DNA of 64,000 nucleotides from Lachnospiraceae bacterium (GTDB lineage: Bacteria; Bacillota; Clostridia; Lachnospirales; Lachnospiraceae). The DNA is taken from positions 1-64,000 of the forward strand of contig SVEM01000002.1 in NCBI GenBank assembly GCA_015057375.1, read 5' to 3'. The notes under the pieces are model-generated. The model searched no databases and had not been told where the DNA came from. It saw only the letters and a list, made by a program, of their open reading frames with translations. Positions 45,271 through 55,111 of this stretch are shown in pieces. Position 1 is the first letter of the stretch, and every line of letters starts with the position of its first letter. Position numbers and translations under genes: made by a program.

Positions 45271-46245
45271 TTATGCAAGAGCTGCCGTTACAATTGCCAT
45301 GGAGTATACCTCAGCTGCAGTACATCCTCTTGAAAGGTCATTTATCGGAGCATTAAGTCCGAGAAGAATAGGACCGTATGCATCAAATCCACCCATTTTC
45401 TGAGCTATCTTATATCCGATATTGCCGGCATTGATATCAGGGAAAATAAATGTATTCGCCTGACCTGCAACTTCAGATTCAGGGCATTTTGTTCTTGCAA
45501 CACGTGGCGATGCCGCTGCATCAAACTGAAGTTCACCTTCCATAGGCAGATTAGGATACTTTTCCTTAGCTTTAAGAAATGCATTTCTCATCTTATCTAC
45601 ATCTTTTCCACTTCCCGAGCCGAGTGTTGAATAGCTTAAAAACGCAACCTTAGGATCAATTCCGAATATTCTTGCACACTCAGCTGCTTCTCCTGCTATA
45701 TCAACAAGTTCATCCTCTGTCGGATTGATATTAATTGCACAGTCAGCCATTGCAATTACTTCCGTAGCTCCTGTTCTCTCTTTTACAAGTATGAAACACG
45801 AAGAAACTATCTTCTTTCCCGGTTTTGTCTTAATAAGCTGAAGTGCAGGTCTTACTGTATCTGCTGTAGAATATGTAGCACCTCCGAGAAGAGCATCCGC
45901 TTCTCCCATCTTCACAAGCATTGTTCCGAAATAGTTGGCCTTTAAAAGGGTCTCTCTTGCCTGTTCAGGGGTAACACCTTTTCCTTTTCTAAGTTCACAG
46001 AACAGTTCAATCATCTCATCCATTCTGTCATATGTCTTAGGGTTAACAATAGTTATTCCTCTTATATTAAAACCACTCTCTGATGCAACCGCCATAATCT
46101 CTTCTTCATCTCCTACGAGAACAGGCTTTAAAAAGCTGCTTGCAAGAAGCCTTGAAGATGCTTCAAGAATACGTGGGTCAGTGCCTTCTGTAAAAACTAT
46201 GGCTCTAGGGTTTTTCTTTAATATACTGATAAGTTTTTCGAACAT
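45271..46245 (-). CDS. pta: Phosphate acetyltransferase
   Basis: 324 residues, the size of the short clostridial Pta. Family motifs are present: an N-terminal F-T-E-G-T-D-P-R, G-G-A-T-Y-S-T-A-D-T-V-R-P, and the C-terminal F-P-D-I-N-A-G-N-I-G-Y-K segment. It converts acetyl-CoA and phosphate to acetyl phosphate on the way to acetate and ATP. AGGAGG lies 7 bases before the ATG; a promoter is at 46284-46312. Acetate kinase is not adjacent. Confidence 0.94.
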   Translation of the reverse strand: MFEKLISILKKNPRAIVFTEGTDPRILEASSRLLASSFLKPVLVGDEEEIMAVASESGFNIRGITIVNPKTYDRMDEMIELFCELRKGKGVTPEQARETLLKANYFGTMLVKMGEADALLGGATYSTADTVRPALQLIKTKPGKKIVSSCFILVKERTGATEVIAMADCAININPTEDELVDIAGEAAECARIFGIDPKVAFLSYSTLGSGSGKDVDKMRNAFLKAKEKYPNLPMEGELQFDAAASPRVARTKCPESEVAGQANTFIFPDINAGNIGYKIAQKMGGFDAYGPILLGLNAPINDLSRGCTAAEVYSMAIVTAALA

Positions 46246-46283
46246 GATTAATCCTCCTGAACGTACTTTAATTTACTAGAACT

Positions 46284-46312
46284 AGAATACTCTTTTTTAT
46301 CTATAAAATCAA
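46284..46312 (-). promoter_or_regulatory. Promoter of pta
   Basis: On the minus strand: TTGATT (46307-46312), a 17-base spacer and TATTCT (46284-46289), about 40 bases before the start. Confidence 0.55.
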
Positions 46313-46374
46313 GTGTTGTAGACAAATGATGATACAAAAAATATATAATTTTGCAATATAAATCAGCTCTTTCG

Positions 46375-46403
46375 TTTACATATTATTTTGATACTGTTAT
46401 AAT
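46375..46403 (+). promoter_or_regulatory. Promoter of bioY
   Basis: TTTACA (46375-46380), a 17-base spacer and a perfect TATAAT (46398-46403), 35 bases before the ATG. No convincing BirA box was found. Confidence 0.65.
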
Positions 46404-46437
46404 CACTAAAGAACAAAAAATGTAAAGAGAGACAGCT

Positions 46438-46986
46438 ATGAAACAACAGACTCAGACAACCGCATATATTGCCTTGTTTGTTGCACTCACCGCCATATGT
46501 TCATGGATAATGATACCATCACCGATTCCATTTACATTGCAGACATTTGCGGTTTTTTTATCATGCATACTTCTTGGTGGCAGAAACGGAAGTATAACCA
46601 TAATTGCATATATTGTGCTTGGCGCTGTAGGTCTTCCGGTCTTTTCGGGATTTCGCGGCGGACTCGGTGCTCTCTTAGGCCCTACCGGCGGATATATCCT
46701 CGGATTCATTTTTTCCGCACTTGTCATCTGGCTTATTACTTCTTTATTCGGCAAAAGTTTGTATGTATATATACTATCAACGATACCTGCACTTCTTATA
46801 TGCTATGCATTTGGTACAGCCTGGTATGTCCTTGTATATACAAAAAGCACGGAAACAATATCATTTATTTCCGTACTTTCATTATGCGTAATTCCTTACA
46901 TTATTCCTGATATCATAAAAATATGTCTGGCCGTATCTCTGGGATCTTCGCTGAAAAAAAGGTTACCGAAAGACTTTTTTGTTTAA
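46438..46986 (+). CDS. bioY: BioY, biotin-binding S component of an ECF transporter
   Basis: 182 residues, almost wholly hydrophobic with six membrane helices. The family pattern (T-L-Q-T-F-A-V-F-L, G-G-R-N-G, and the G-G-x-G-x-L-x-G-P-T-G-G-Y signature) is complete. It binds biotin and works with the shared EcfT/EcfA energising module, which is not in the window. Single-gene unit with its own promoter. A 54-bp repeat array starts right at the stop codon. Confidence 0.95.
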   Translation: MKQQTQTTAYIALFVALTAICSWIMIPSPIPFTLQTFAVFLSCILLGGRNGSITIIAYIVLGAVGLPVFSGFRGGLGALLGPTGGYILGFIFSALVIWLITSLFGKSLYVYILSTIPALLICYAFGTAWYVLVYTKSTETISFISVLSLCVIPYIIPDIIKICLAVSLGSSLKKRLPKDFFV

Positions 46987-47391
46987 TCAGGCTGAGGTTT
47001 GTCCTGCTTAATTAAGGTTTTTGCATGTTTAGTAGGATGTTTGACCAAGTTTTTTCCTACTATTTCACGCTTATTGCTCGTCTAGTAGGGCAGAAGACAG
47101 AGTTTTTGTCATACTAAATCAGTCTTTTGTGAGATTAGTAGGATGCGAGTAGCAGATTTTGTCCTACTAAATCGACTTTTTTCAAAATCAGTAGGATAGC
47201 AGACGGAAAATTCATCCTAATAAATCTATCATCTTGCTCATCTAGTAGGGCAGCGAGCAGAATTTTTGCCCTAATAAATCTATCATCTTGCTCGTCTAGT
47301 AGGGCAGCGAGCAGAATTTTTACCCTAAAAATCTATCATCTTGCTCGTCTAGTAGGGCGGTGGACATCAATTTTATTCTCAAGAAAAATCA
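46983..47391 (+). repeat. 54-bp hairpin tandem repeat array, locus 2 (about seven units)
   Basis: Units start at about 47030, 47083, 47136, 47189, 47243, 47297 and 47350 (periods 53-54), with a degenerate unit before and a partial one at the end. The consensus start TAGTAGGGCA pairs with TGCCCTAATA about 16 bases on, making a stem-loop of ~33 bases, then ~21 bases of linker. Units at 47243 and 47297 are almost identical; others differ, often with matched changes in both arms. The array fills the whole gap between convergent bioY and ylmH. Same family and period as 23811-24038. Confidence 0.85.
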
Positions 47392-48153
47392 CTAGCACCA
47401 AATATCTACATTTATTGACAAGTTGCCCTTCTTGGTTTCTTTTACCGTAGCGATGTATTCAAATCTTCCGAATCCTCTGACCGTAACAAGATCATTTTCT
47501 TTCAGTGTGCGCCCCGCACTTTCACAAGTTATCTGATTTATAAATACTCTTTTATTTTTGACAAGCGTCTGCGCATCATTTCTGGAAAGCGTATATACTT
47601 TTGCGATAAGGTTATCCACCCTGAGAGATGACACCAATATGTTTCGGCTTTCCTTATTTATGGATATGTCGATATTATCATTTGTCAGTAAACAATCCAC
47701 CGGCGTATGCTTTACTTTTTCAAGATTATCCATAATAAATTCTGTCATTGTATCCACGCAAAACAGATACGCCGTATTGTCCCTCAAATATATATCGCCT
47801 ATATTACTTCTGGTCGTACCCAGATTCAGCACGGCACCGAGTATGTCCCTGTGGGCTAATTTATCAGCATACTTTTGCATACGCGGTTTTATGTGTATGC
47901 ACTGTATCGGAAATTCACATTCATACCCAAATATCTCTTCATTCCCAAATGCCGCCATGCACCTTTCGCAACCGTCCATTCCTCCATACAGTTTATACGA
48001 AAGTCCCGACATCTGAGGCTCTGCCACAAATAATCTCTTAAGTATGCTTATCTCTGCCGGGGACAAAAATCCGGTGTATGTATAGTAACTGTTATTATAT
48101 GCTTTTAATGCAAGTTCCTTAATTCGGCTTATAAGTATATCATCTTCACTCAT
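47392..48153 (-). CDS. ylmH: YlmH-like S4-domain RNA-binding protein
   Basis: 253 residues. The N-terminal ~175 match the YlmH family (F-L-S-P-A-E near 40, then Y-G-G-M-D-G-C-E-R), and the C-terminal ~75 are an S4 RNA-binding domain (S-R-N-D-A-Q-x-L-V-K-N-K-R-V, then N-D-L-V-T-V-R-G-F-G-R-F). YlmH binds stalled large ribosomal subunits and aids rescue of nascent chains; it is usually near sepF/divIVA. Here it overlaps the addA stop by 4 bases, an unusual setting. Confidence 0.88.
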   Translation of the reverse strand: MSEDDILISRIKELALKAYNNSYYTYTGFLSPAEISILKRLFVAEPQMSGLSYKLYGGMDGCERCMAAFGNEEIFGYECEFPIQCIHIKPRMQKYADKLAHRDILGAVLNLGTTRSNIGDIYLRDNTAYLFCVDTMTEFIMDNLEKVKHTPVDCLLTNDNIDISINKESRNILVSSLRVDNLIAKVYTLSRNDAQTLVKNKRVFINQITCESAGRTLKENDLVTVRGFGRFEYIATVKETKKGNLSINVDIWC

Positions 48154-51100
48154 AATCTGATCTCCTTATCAAGTGCAAATGAATACAATATCATTTCTTT
48201 CACAGGCTTTTTGTGTGTTTTCTCAATTGCCTGCTTATAGCAGTCAAGTTGTGCTCTATAACGGTCTTTTAAGATTTCTTCCTCACCCGGATAAATCCTG
48301 TCGGTTTTGTAATCGACAAGTACAATACCGTCCTCTTCTTCAAAGAACATGTCAATTATTCCCTGTACAAGTACTGTCTCTTTACTTTCCGGCACATCAT
48401 ATATTTCCGATGCAGGAAGTCCCATGACAAATGGCTGCTCGGCATAACATGTGCGCTTTGCCTGTGCCATCCCCATTCTCTGTCCAAGACTGCTTTTTGC
48501 AAACTTAAATATTTTATCAGCCCGAATTATGTTGCCTGTAAGCGTATCCTCAGGAAGTATTCCTTTCGCTATAAGTTCATTTACCTGAACTATAACATCA
48601 TCCAAAGATGCTATTTCGTTTATTTTGATATGCTCCATAAAAGTATGGTACACGGTTCCTCTTGCCGCACCACCAATACCTGATTCTTCTTCCGCATTTT
48701 TAGCAAACCCCGGCACATATTCCGGCTCAGTCTGTGCCCAGGCTGCCGTCACCGCCTCTTCATCAACTGCCAGAGCCTGCCTGTGTTTAATCTCTGATAC
48801 GGACATTTTTACAGCTATATTTGCTTCTTTTTTGTATGGATAACTGTACTCCATTACAGCGTCATACATCCTGCTTTCGCTGTCGGAGAGAGTCTCATTT
48901 TTTGCCATGCAGACAAGCTCTTTCTTTTTCTTCGAAAGATTAAGCGCCGCTTCCGCACTGTCTATAATAAGCTCACTTGCATGAACATTTACAAAATCAA
49001 TATCAGGATAATCACCCTCCGGATTATCCGCACCAAACCATGTAAAACACCTGTGTTTTGCAAAACATGGTGTAAGCCAGCTGTAATAGGAAATCTCATT
49101 TCCCGAAATGGTTTCATGTGAACCAAAATACTTTTCGAGGTTTTCTATAACACCGGTCATTATAAGTTTACTCTTTGCTCTGGTAAGTGCAACGTACAAT
49201 ACTCTAAGTTCTTCGCCAATGCTGTCGGAAATGATTTTTCCTGCGTACGCTTTCTTTATCAGCGTTCTGTGCCGGGTTCTCGTGTTTCTGTCAAAATAAT
49301 CTATGCCTACACCAAAATCTGAATTAATTACTACATTGTTTCTGGCGTCCATAAGATTAAACTGTTTTTCCATGCCGGAAACAAACACCACAGGGAACTC
49401 AAGTCCCTTACTTGAATGTATGGTCATTATGCGCACGGCTCCCGCTGCATTTTCCGCCGATGCCGTACCAAAGTCAATGTCTGCTTTTCTCATTTTATCT
49501 ATATATCTGATAAAATCATAAAGCCCTCTCTTATCCGTGTTTTCAAAATTTACAGCTGTTCTTGCAAGCATGTTTAGATTCGCCACACGCCTGTCTCCCT
49601 GGGAGAGTGCCTCCATATGATACATAAAATCATCGGTCTCATATATTTTTAATATGAGTTCATATACCGTCATATATGCACTGTCACGCCTTAATCCGTT
49701 TAGCTTTTCAAGAAACGCCGACGCCTTGCCCGAAATCTCGCTTTCTGTTGCCGCTTTGCACAATGCCTTATACATGCTTATTCTTCTGTTTTTTGCACGG
49801 ATGACTGCAAGGTCAGTGTCGGCAAACTTTCCAAACACCGATTTTAACACCATCGTAAGCGGTATATCCTGGTCCGGATTATCAATTATCTTCAGCATAG
49901 ATACTGCAAGCTGAACTTCCTTTGTTGCAAAATATCCCGTATGCTCATCACAGATAACCGGAATATCATTTGCCCTCAGAACTTCGGAAAATTCCGTAGA
50001 CCATGAGCCCATACTTCTTAACAATATAACTATATCATCATAGTCATATTGTCCTGTTTCTTCATCGGTAAGCTCTTTAATTCTTTTTGCTATATATGCC
50101 GCCTCAAGCTTCTTTTTTCCGTGCTCGGATATATCATAATCCTCATACGATATGTATGCCGCTTCCGGCACGTCACCCGATGCATCTCCCTTATCATAAT
50201 AAAAAGCATGTGTATCGTCATATTCAATATTACCGACGTTTTTACGCATTATATTTGAGAAAATATAATTTACGGTCCCGAGTATCGCACTGTCACTTCG
50301 GAAATTATTTTGCAGCATTATCCTTTGAAAACTACTGTCTTCATCCGTATAAGTGCTTCTCTTATTCTCAAATATATCCGGATTGGCAAGACGGAACTTG
50401 TATATGCTCTGCTTCACATCTCCAACCATAAAAACGTTAGGAGTTCCCTCTGCTTCGCGCGAAAGCAGATAAATAAGTGTGTCCTGCACTTCATTTATAT
50501 CCTGATACTCGTCAACAAGAATATGCTTGTAAATACCCCGAAGCTCCTGTGCCGCATAAGAATCCGGAAGGCTGAGTATATCAAGCGCCATATGTTCAAC
50601 ATCCGAAAAATCAGCTATGTTGAGCTGTCTTTTTTCTTTTTTGTACCTGTCAGCAAATTCCAAAGTTATATCAATAAGCGCGTCTGCCGCCTCTTTACAG
50701 TTTGCGACCTCCGCATATATCTCTTCCGGAGATTTATAATAATATTCCTTTATAAGCTTGTTAATCAGCTTGCCTTTTACATATGTTCTGATATCGAGAA
50801 TATTATCTTTAATTTCTTTTATATCATCATTAAGATTTCTTAGCGACGGAAAACGTGCAAACACAAGCTCATTAAGACGTATACTGTATTGTCTGTATGT
50901 GTTTGCCGAAAGCATCCTTTCAATATCATTTCTTTCGCCGACAAGCATATCATATACCGCTCCAAGCTCTGGCAGCCCGCACATATTTATAGCTTCATCA
51001 AGCATACGAATGGCTTTTTTTATAACTTCACGTGTATAAGGAAGTATCTCCGTCTTTTTTATAAAATCCGGAGTTTCCTCATCTTCTGACGCTTCTATGT

Positions 51101-51707
51101 CATATGCCTTTTTCACTTCATTTAACCAGTTTGCCGGATTAGCATGGCTTTCTGATATTTTATATAGTCTTATTATGTAATCTTTAATGACATCAAGGTG
51201 TCTCTTAGGAACGAGCGACTCCATCATATTAATAAACGCCTCATCACCTGCCAAATATTTTTCCTCGAGAAGTTCATCAAGCACATCCTGTATAAGAAGT
51301 GTGCTTTCCTGCTCATCAGCTATCCTAAAGCCGGGATCTATGTCGATCAGATAAAAATAGTTCTTAACTATATTCATACAAAGACTGTCAATCGTTGTTA
51401 TCTGGGCATGCGGCATAAGCGCAGCCTGTCTCTGAATATGCTCATTTTCCGGTTCTTCCGAAAGAATGCTGTTACATGTGTTAAGTATTCTTTCTTTCAT
51501 CTCCTGAGCTGCTGCCTTGGTAAATGTCATTATAATAAGCTCATCTATATCGCACGGATTATTTTTGTCCATGATAATGCTCATAACTCTCTCGGTAAGA
51601 ACAGAAGTCTTTCCCGTACCTGCAGATGCAGATACCAAAAGATTGCCCCCGCGTGCGAGTATGGCTTTTTTCTGGGATGGAGTGTACTTTTTCAGTCTGT
51701 CAGTCAT
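48150..51707 (-). CDS. addA: ATP-dependent helicase/nuclease subunit A
   Basis: The start is placed at 51707 (GGAGGG upstream), 1185 residues. UvrD-type helicase with Walker A (S-A-G-T-G-K-T), the V-D-E-Y-Q-D-I-N helicase motif II, A-L-T-R-A-K motif VI, and a C-terminal RecB-type nuclease domain with V-D-Y-K-T-D. With AddB it resects double-strand breaks at Chi sites for RecA loading. Its start overlaps the addB stop by 8 bases. Confidence 0.95.
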   Translation of the reverse strand: MTDRLKKYTPSQKKAILARGGNLLVSASAGTGKTSVLTERVMSIIMDKNNPCDIDELIIMTFTKAAAQEMKERILNTCNSILSEEPENEHIQRQAALMPHAQITTIDSLCMNIVKNYFYLIDIDPGFRIADEQESTLLIQDVLDELLEEKYLAGDEAFINMMESLVPKRHLDVIKDYIIRLYKISESHANPANWLNEVKKAYDIEASEDEETPDFIKKTEILPYTREVIKKAIRMLDEAINMCGLPELGAVYDMLVGERNDIERMLSANTYRQYSIRLNELVFARFPSLRNLNDDIKEIKDNILDIRTYVKGKLINKLIKEYYYKSPEEIYAEVANCKEAADALIDITLEFADRYKKEKRQLNIADFSDVEHMALDILSLPDSYAAQELRGIYKHILVDEYQDINEVQDTLIYLLSREAEGTPNVFMVGDVKQSIYKFRLANPDIFENKRSTYTDEDSSFQRIMLQNNFRSDSAILGTVNYIFSNIMRKNVGNIEYDDTHAFYYDKGDASGDVPEAAYISYEDYDISEHGKKKLEAAYIAKRIKELTDEETGQYDYDDIVILLRSMGSWSTEFSEVLRANDIPVICDEHTGYFATKEVQLAVSMLKIIDNPDQDIPLTMVLKSVFGKFADTDLAVIRAKNRRISMYKALCKAATESEISGKASAFLEKLNGLRRDSAYMTVYELILKIYETDDFMYHMEALSQGDRRVANLNMLARTAVNFENTDKRGLYDFIRYIDKMRKADIDFGTASAENAAGAVRIMTIHSSKGLEFPVVFVSGMEKQFNLMDARNNVVINSDFGVGIDYFDRNTRTRHRTLIKKAYAGKIISDSIGEELRVLYVALTRAKSKLIMTGVIENLEKYFGSHETISGNEISYYSWLTPCFAKHRCFTWFGADNPEGDYPDIDFVNVHASELIIDSAEAALNLSKKKKELVCMAKNETLSDSESRMYDAVMEYSYPYKKEANIAVKMSVSEIKHRQALAVDEEAVTAAWAQTEPEYVPGFAKNAEEESGIGGAARGTVYHTFMEHIKINEIASLDDVIVQVNELIAKGILPEDTLTGNIIRADKIFKFAKSSLGQRMGMAQAKRTCYAEQPFVMGLPASEIYDVPESKETVLVQGIIDMFFEEEDGIVLVDYKTDRIYPGEEEILKDRYRAQLDCYKQAIEKTHKKPVKEMILYSFALDKEIRL

Positions 51708-54700
51708 ACTTTTCCCTCCATTCGTCCCATATTTCAAATTCATCGATTTCTTTCAGCTTCCTGTATCGGTTACCCGGCTCTTTTGCGTCGAATCCGCATA
51801 TGCCTCTATATTCACAATAATCGCAGGCAGTCCTGTCGCCTGTCTTATATGGATTAACCGCAGTACCGCCCTGAATTATTCTGTCACCGATTTCAAAAAT
51901 CTTATCCTTTGCGGCTTTCATTATATATGAAAATTCGTTGTTATTTAATGTTTCGGCACTACCTTTTATGTCCCCTTGCTTATCCGTACTTACCTTGATA
52001 ATCTCCGATGTAATTCCCGGAGTAAGCCGGCCATCTGCATTGAGTCGCGAATCTATAAGATACGGCACCGGAAGCTCACGGTTTGCAGGTCCCTCCATAC
52101 GATACGGTGCATCTTTTTTGTCCTCCTCATATACCGGCTCATCTATATGAAAATAAAACATTCCGGCAGGAACAACAATCTTGTCGGCACGGCTTCTTTC
52201 CATGATATCTTTTGTTGCATGAAGATATACCGAAAGTTGCATATCAAGTCCGTAGTATAATCTTTTAAGATCAAACTTTTTAGCTCCGGTCTTGTAGTCA
52301 ATAATCTTAACATATATCTTTCCGTCTTCTTCAAATGTATCAATTCTGTCTATTTTCCCGGTAAGATGAAGCATGCTTCCGTCTGATAATTCGTAGTTAA
52401 ACGACGGCACATCCGAAAGTCTTTCAAATGCTATCTCATATGCAGTCTGCTCAAAACTTCCCGCTTTCATATGAGCTGCCACCGCGCTTATTGAGCTGAC
52501 CGCAGTGCGCTCAATCCTGTCCATCAAATATGTATTTTTACCGGAACTTTTCATAATTCCGTTGCCGTACTCTTCACACACTACCTCTGACAGTTCATGC
52601 GTCCAGTCTCTTATCAGCGTCTCATCCACATCCTTAAAGCTCATGTTATTGTGCTTAAGGCGTCCCGAAAATTTCTCTATTATTTTGTGAAAAATGTTTC
52701 CTATGTCAGGAATATCTATTCTGTATTCTTTTCTCTCAGACAATAGAAGTCCGTATCTGAGGAAATGTGCATATTCACATGCCTCAAATGTTTCAAACCT
52801 GCTTATACTTCCGATAAGCTCACCGCCGTAAAGAATCTTCGCTGTTTCCTCAGGTATTCTATTTTCTATTTTGTCATGAAATGCCTCGTCTAATAGGTCG
52901 TGGGTTTTTTCGTCATCCATAAGCTTTTTATGTATGACGCGAAAGTCCCTGTCATCTGCCGCATCTTCTTCTCTGATACCCAAAAGCCAGTAACTTTTTC
53001 CGCCATCGCCCAGTATTTTTGGAGCAAATTCATTTTTTCTGTAATCTCTACGGGTAGCAATATCCGGGAACATATCCCTTACAGTATTTACAAACGAAGA
53101 TGCCCTGAGCTGCGCACCATCGCAGGAATGATTACTGTATGATATATACAGACTGTGTGAAGGTTTTGCAACATTAAGATACAGATAAAATCTTTCTCTA
53201 AACAACTTCTCCCTTGCTGTCGGTGCAAGCTCCATTCCACGCTCTGTTAGATATTCCCTTTCCGAGTCAGAAATGAAACCACCGTTTCGCACATTTTTCG
53301 GGATTATGCCATCATTAACCCCGACAAATATAAGAACCTTTATGTTGTTTAACCTTGTTCTTTCTATATCGCCTATTATAACGGTGTCAGTCCCCATAGG
53401 TATAAGTCCTACATTTGCCTCTGTAACACCCGTTTTATATAATTCGGTATATTCCCTAACAGACACCTTCTCTTCTCCAAGAAGTTCCGCCATCTGATCA
53501 ATAATTCCTATAAATATACGATATATCTGCTCATACTCCTTTTTCTGATACGGGTTATTCTCCCTCTCGTAACGGCTAATAATATCCTCTATTGCATTCT
53601 GCAGATTATTTTCGATTACAAATGAATACAGCACCTCGGAATATTCCTTTACTGTTTCTGCTTTCTTCATACGATTAATATAAGGAAGAACCTTATCCAC
53701 AAACTTACATCTCGCTTCGTTCACAACTGTAATATCATCCACAGAAAAATCTCTTCCGCGATATGTCCACTCGCTGTTCCATGCTGATTCTCCTCTTATG
53801 CCTGTTGCCAAAAGGAAATTATCCAACATATCAGTATATTCCGAATCAAACGACATATAATCGCGGACAAATCCGTTTCTTAAGAACTTAAGAACATTAT
53901 CCCTAAGTAGTCCGTATTCGCAAAGTTCAAGAAATGCAAGCAGCATGTCAATAAAGCTGTTGTTAAGTATACTTCTTGTGTAATCCATAAAATATGGCAC
54001 GGACAGCTTCTCAAATTCTTTCTGTATAAGTCTTGCATATCCTTCCATATCTCCGGTAACAATTGCAATGTCTCTGTATCTCATGCCCTCATTTCTGACA
54101 AGCATCTCTGTTGTATATGCCGCATACATACACTCCTCATACGGATTGGCAGCTTCGTATATATGAATATTATTGCAATCTGCATTTTCATCAAATGATA
54201 CATGTTTGCCCCTGTATATATTTTGTGAAAGGAAATGAAGCTGTTTATTATCCGCACCGCAGCCCTCGCACCAGATAGGCTCACATATACTTACACCACT
54301 GTTTACGGCAATCTCATTTACCTTCTTAATCATGGTTTTACTCATATAAAAAAGGTCATACGGATTACCTAAGACGAACGGATCAGTCCCTTTGTCAACA
54401 GTCACCGAAATATATATATCCGAACAAATATTAAATAACTTTGAAAGAAGTTCATACTGTATAGGTGTAAATCCTGTAAATCCTGACAAAACAATCGTAC
54501 TTCCACAAAGCAGTTCCGACTCCGGCACATAGTATGCAAGTATTTTTAGAATCTCTTCTGCAGATATATATCGGTCCTTCATATAACTGTTATAATGTCT
54601 GTACAATGCGAGCAAATCTGTAAGCTTCTTACCTAAAAGACGTCTGTCTCCGGCATTTTCTATTACACCGATGAGTTCTTCCTCCGAAATATTATATTGT

Positions 54701-55089
54701 AAAAACTCCGTAACAAGCGACTTTACCTCTTCTACAAATCCCGGTCTTCTTATATTCGTACCAAAGCTTTTCCATTCCGTCTCATGCTCCAATAAAAGCT
54801 TTCTTATTATCATGCTTTTACCTTCATCATATAAAACAGGTTTATTAATCTCCGGTTTCTCACCAAGCACCCTGTGAGCAAGACGCATAAAACTAAGGAC
54901 ATCAATATTCATGATGCCCTTATTGTCACTTAACTCTACCATATCCTTCTGCGTCTGCATGGTAAACTGCTCCGGTACAATAATCATGTACTTACCGGAA
55001 ACATTCTCTTTTGCAAGTGTCAGTATTCTGTTGTACATATACGTAGATTTTCCGGCCCCCAAACTGCCGAATATCCAATGTAATGCCAT
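51700..55089 (-). CDS. addB: ATP-dependent helicase/nuclease subunit B
   Basis: 1129 residues. N-terminal Walker A (G-S-L-G-A-G-K-S-T), a degenerate helicase core, and a C-terminal nuclease domain with I-D-Y-K-T-G and the Cys cluster C-D-Y-C-E-Y-R-G-I-C that binds an iron-sulfur cluster together with an earlier Cys. Partner of AddA. AGGGGTGG precedes the ATG; the BMP lipoprotein gene ends 22 bases upstream. Confidence 0.95.
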   Translation of the reverse strand: MALHWIFGSLGAGKSTYMYNRILTLAKENVSGKYMIIVPEQFTMQTQKDMVELSDNKGIMNIDVLSFMRLAHRVLGEKPEINKPVLYDEGKSMIIRKLLLEHETEWKSFGTNIRRPGFVEEVKSLVTEFLQYNISEEELIGVIENAGDRRLLGKKLTDLLALYRHYNSYMKDRYISAEEILKILAYYVPESELLCGSTIVLSGFTGFTPIQYELLSKLFNICSDIYISVTVDKGTDPFVLGNPYDLFYMSKTMIKKVNEIAVNSGVSICEPIWCEGCGADNKQLHFLSQNIYRGKHVSFDENADCNNIHIYEAANPYEECMYAAYTTEMLVRNEGMRYRDIAIVTGDMEGYARLIQKEFEKLSVPYFMDYTRSILNNSFIDMLLAFLELCEYGLLRDNVLKFLRNGFVRDYMSFDSEYTDMLDNFLLATGIRGESAWNSEWTYRGRDFSVDDITVVNEARCKFVDKVLPYINRMKKAETVKEYSEVLYSFVIENNLQNAIEDIISRYERENNPYQKKEYEQIYRIFIGIIDQMAELLGEEKVSVREYTELYKTGVTEANVGLIPMGTDTVIIGDIERTRLNNIKVLIFVGVNDGIIPKNVRNGGFISDSEREYLTERGMELAPTAREKLFRERFYLYLNVAKPSHSLYISYSNHSCDGAQLRASSFVNTVRDMFPDIATRRDYRKNEFAPKILGDGGKSYWLLGIREEDAADDRDFRVIHKKLMDDEKTHDLLDEAFHDKIENRIPEETAKILYGGELIGSISRFETFEACEYAHFLRYGLLLSERKEYRIDIPDIGNIFHKIIEKFSGRLKHNNMSFKDVDETLIRDWTHELSEVVCEEYGNGIMKSSGKNTYLMDRIERTAVSSISAVAAHMKAGSFEQTAYEIAFERLSDVPSFNYELSDGSMLHLTGKIDRIDTFEEDGKIYVKIIDYKTGAKKFDLKRLYYGLDMQLSVYLHATKDIMERSRADKIVVPAGMFYFHIDEPVYEEDKKDAPYRMEGPANRELPVPYLIDSRLNADGRLTPGITSEIIKVSTDKQGDIKGSAETLNNNEFSYIMKAAKDKIFEIGDRIIQGGTAVNPYKTGDRTACDYCEYRGICGFDAKEPGNRYRKLKEIDEFEIWDEWREKYD

Positions 55090-55111
55090 TCTGCCACCCC
55101 TATTAGGTTGT

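Noticed and set aside
46375..46426. BirA operator before bioY
   Set aside because: TTTACAT and ATGTAAA are inverted but 38 bases apart, too far for the known BirA box spacing.
46983..47391. CRISPR array
   Set aside because: The 54-bp period with a palindromic part suggested one, but the repeat part is degenerate, the ~21-base linkers are partly identical to each other and no cas gene is near.
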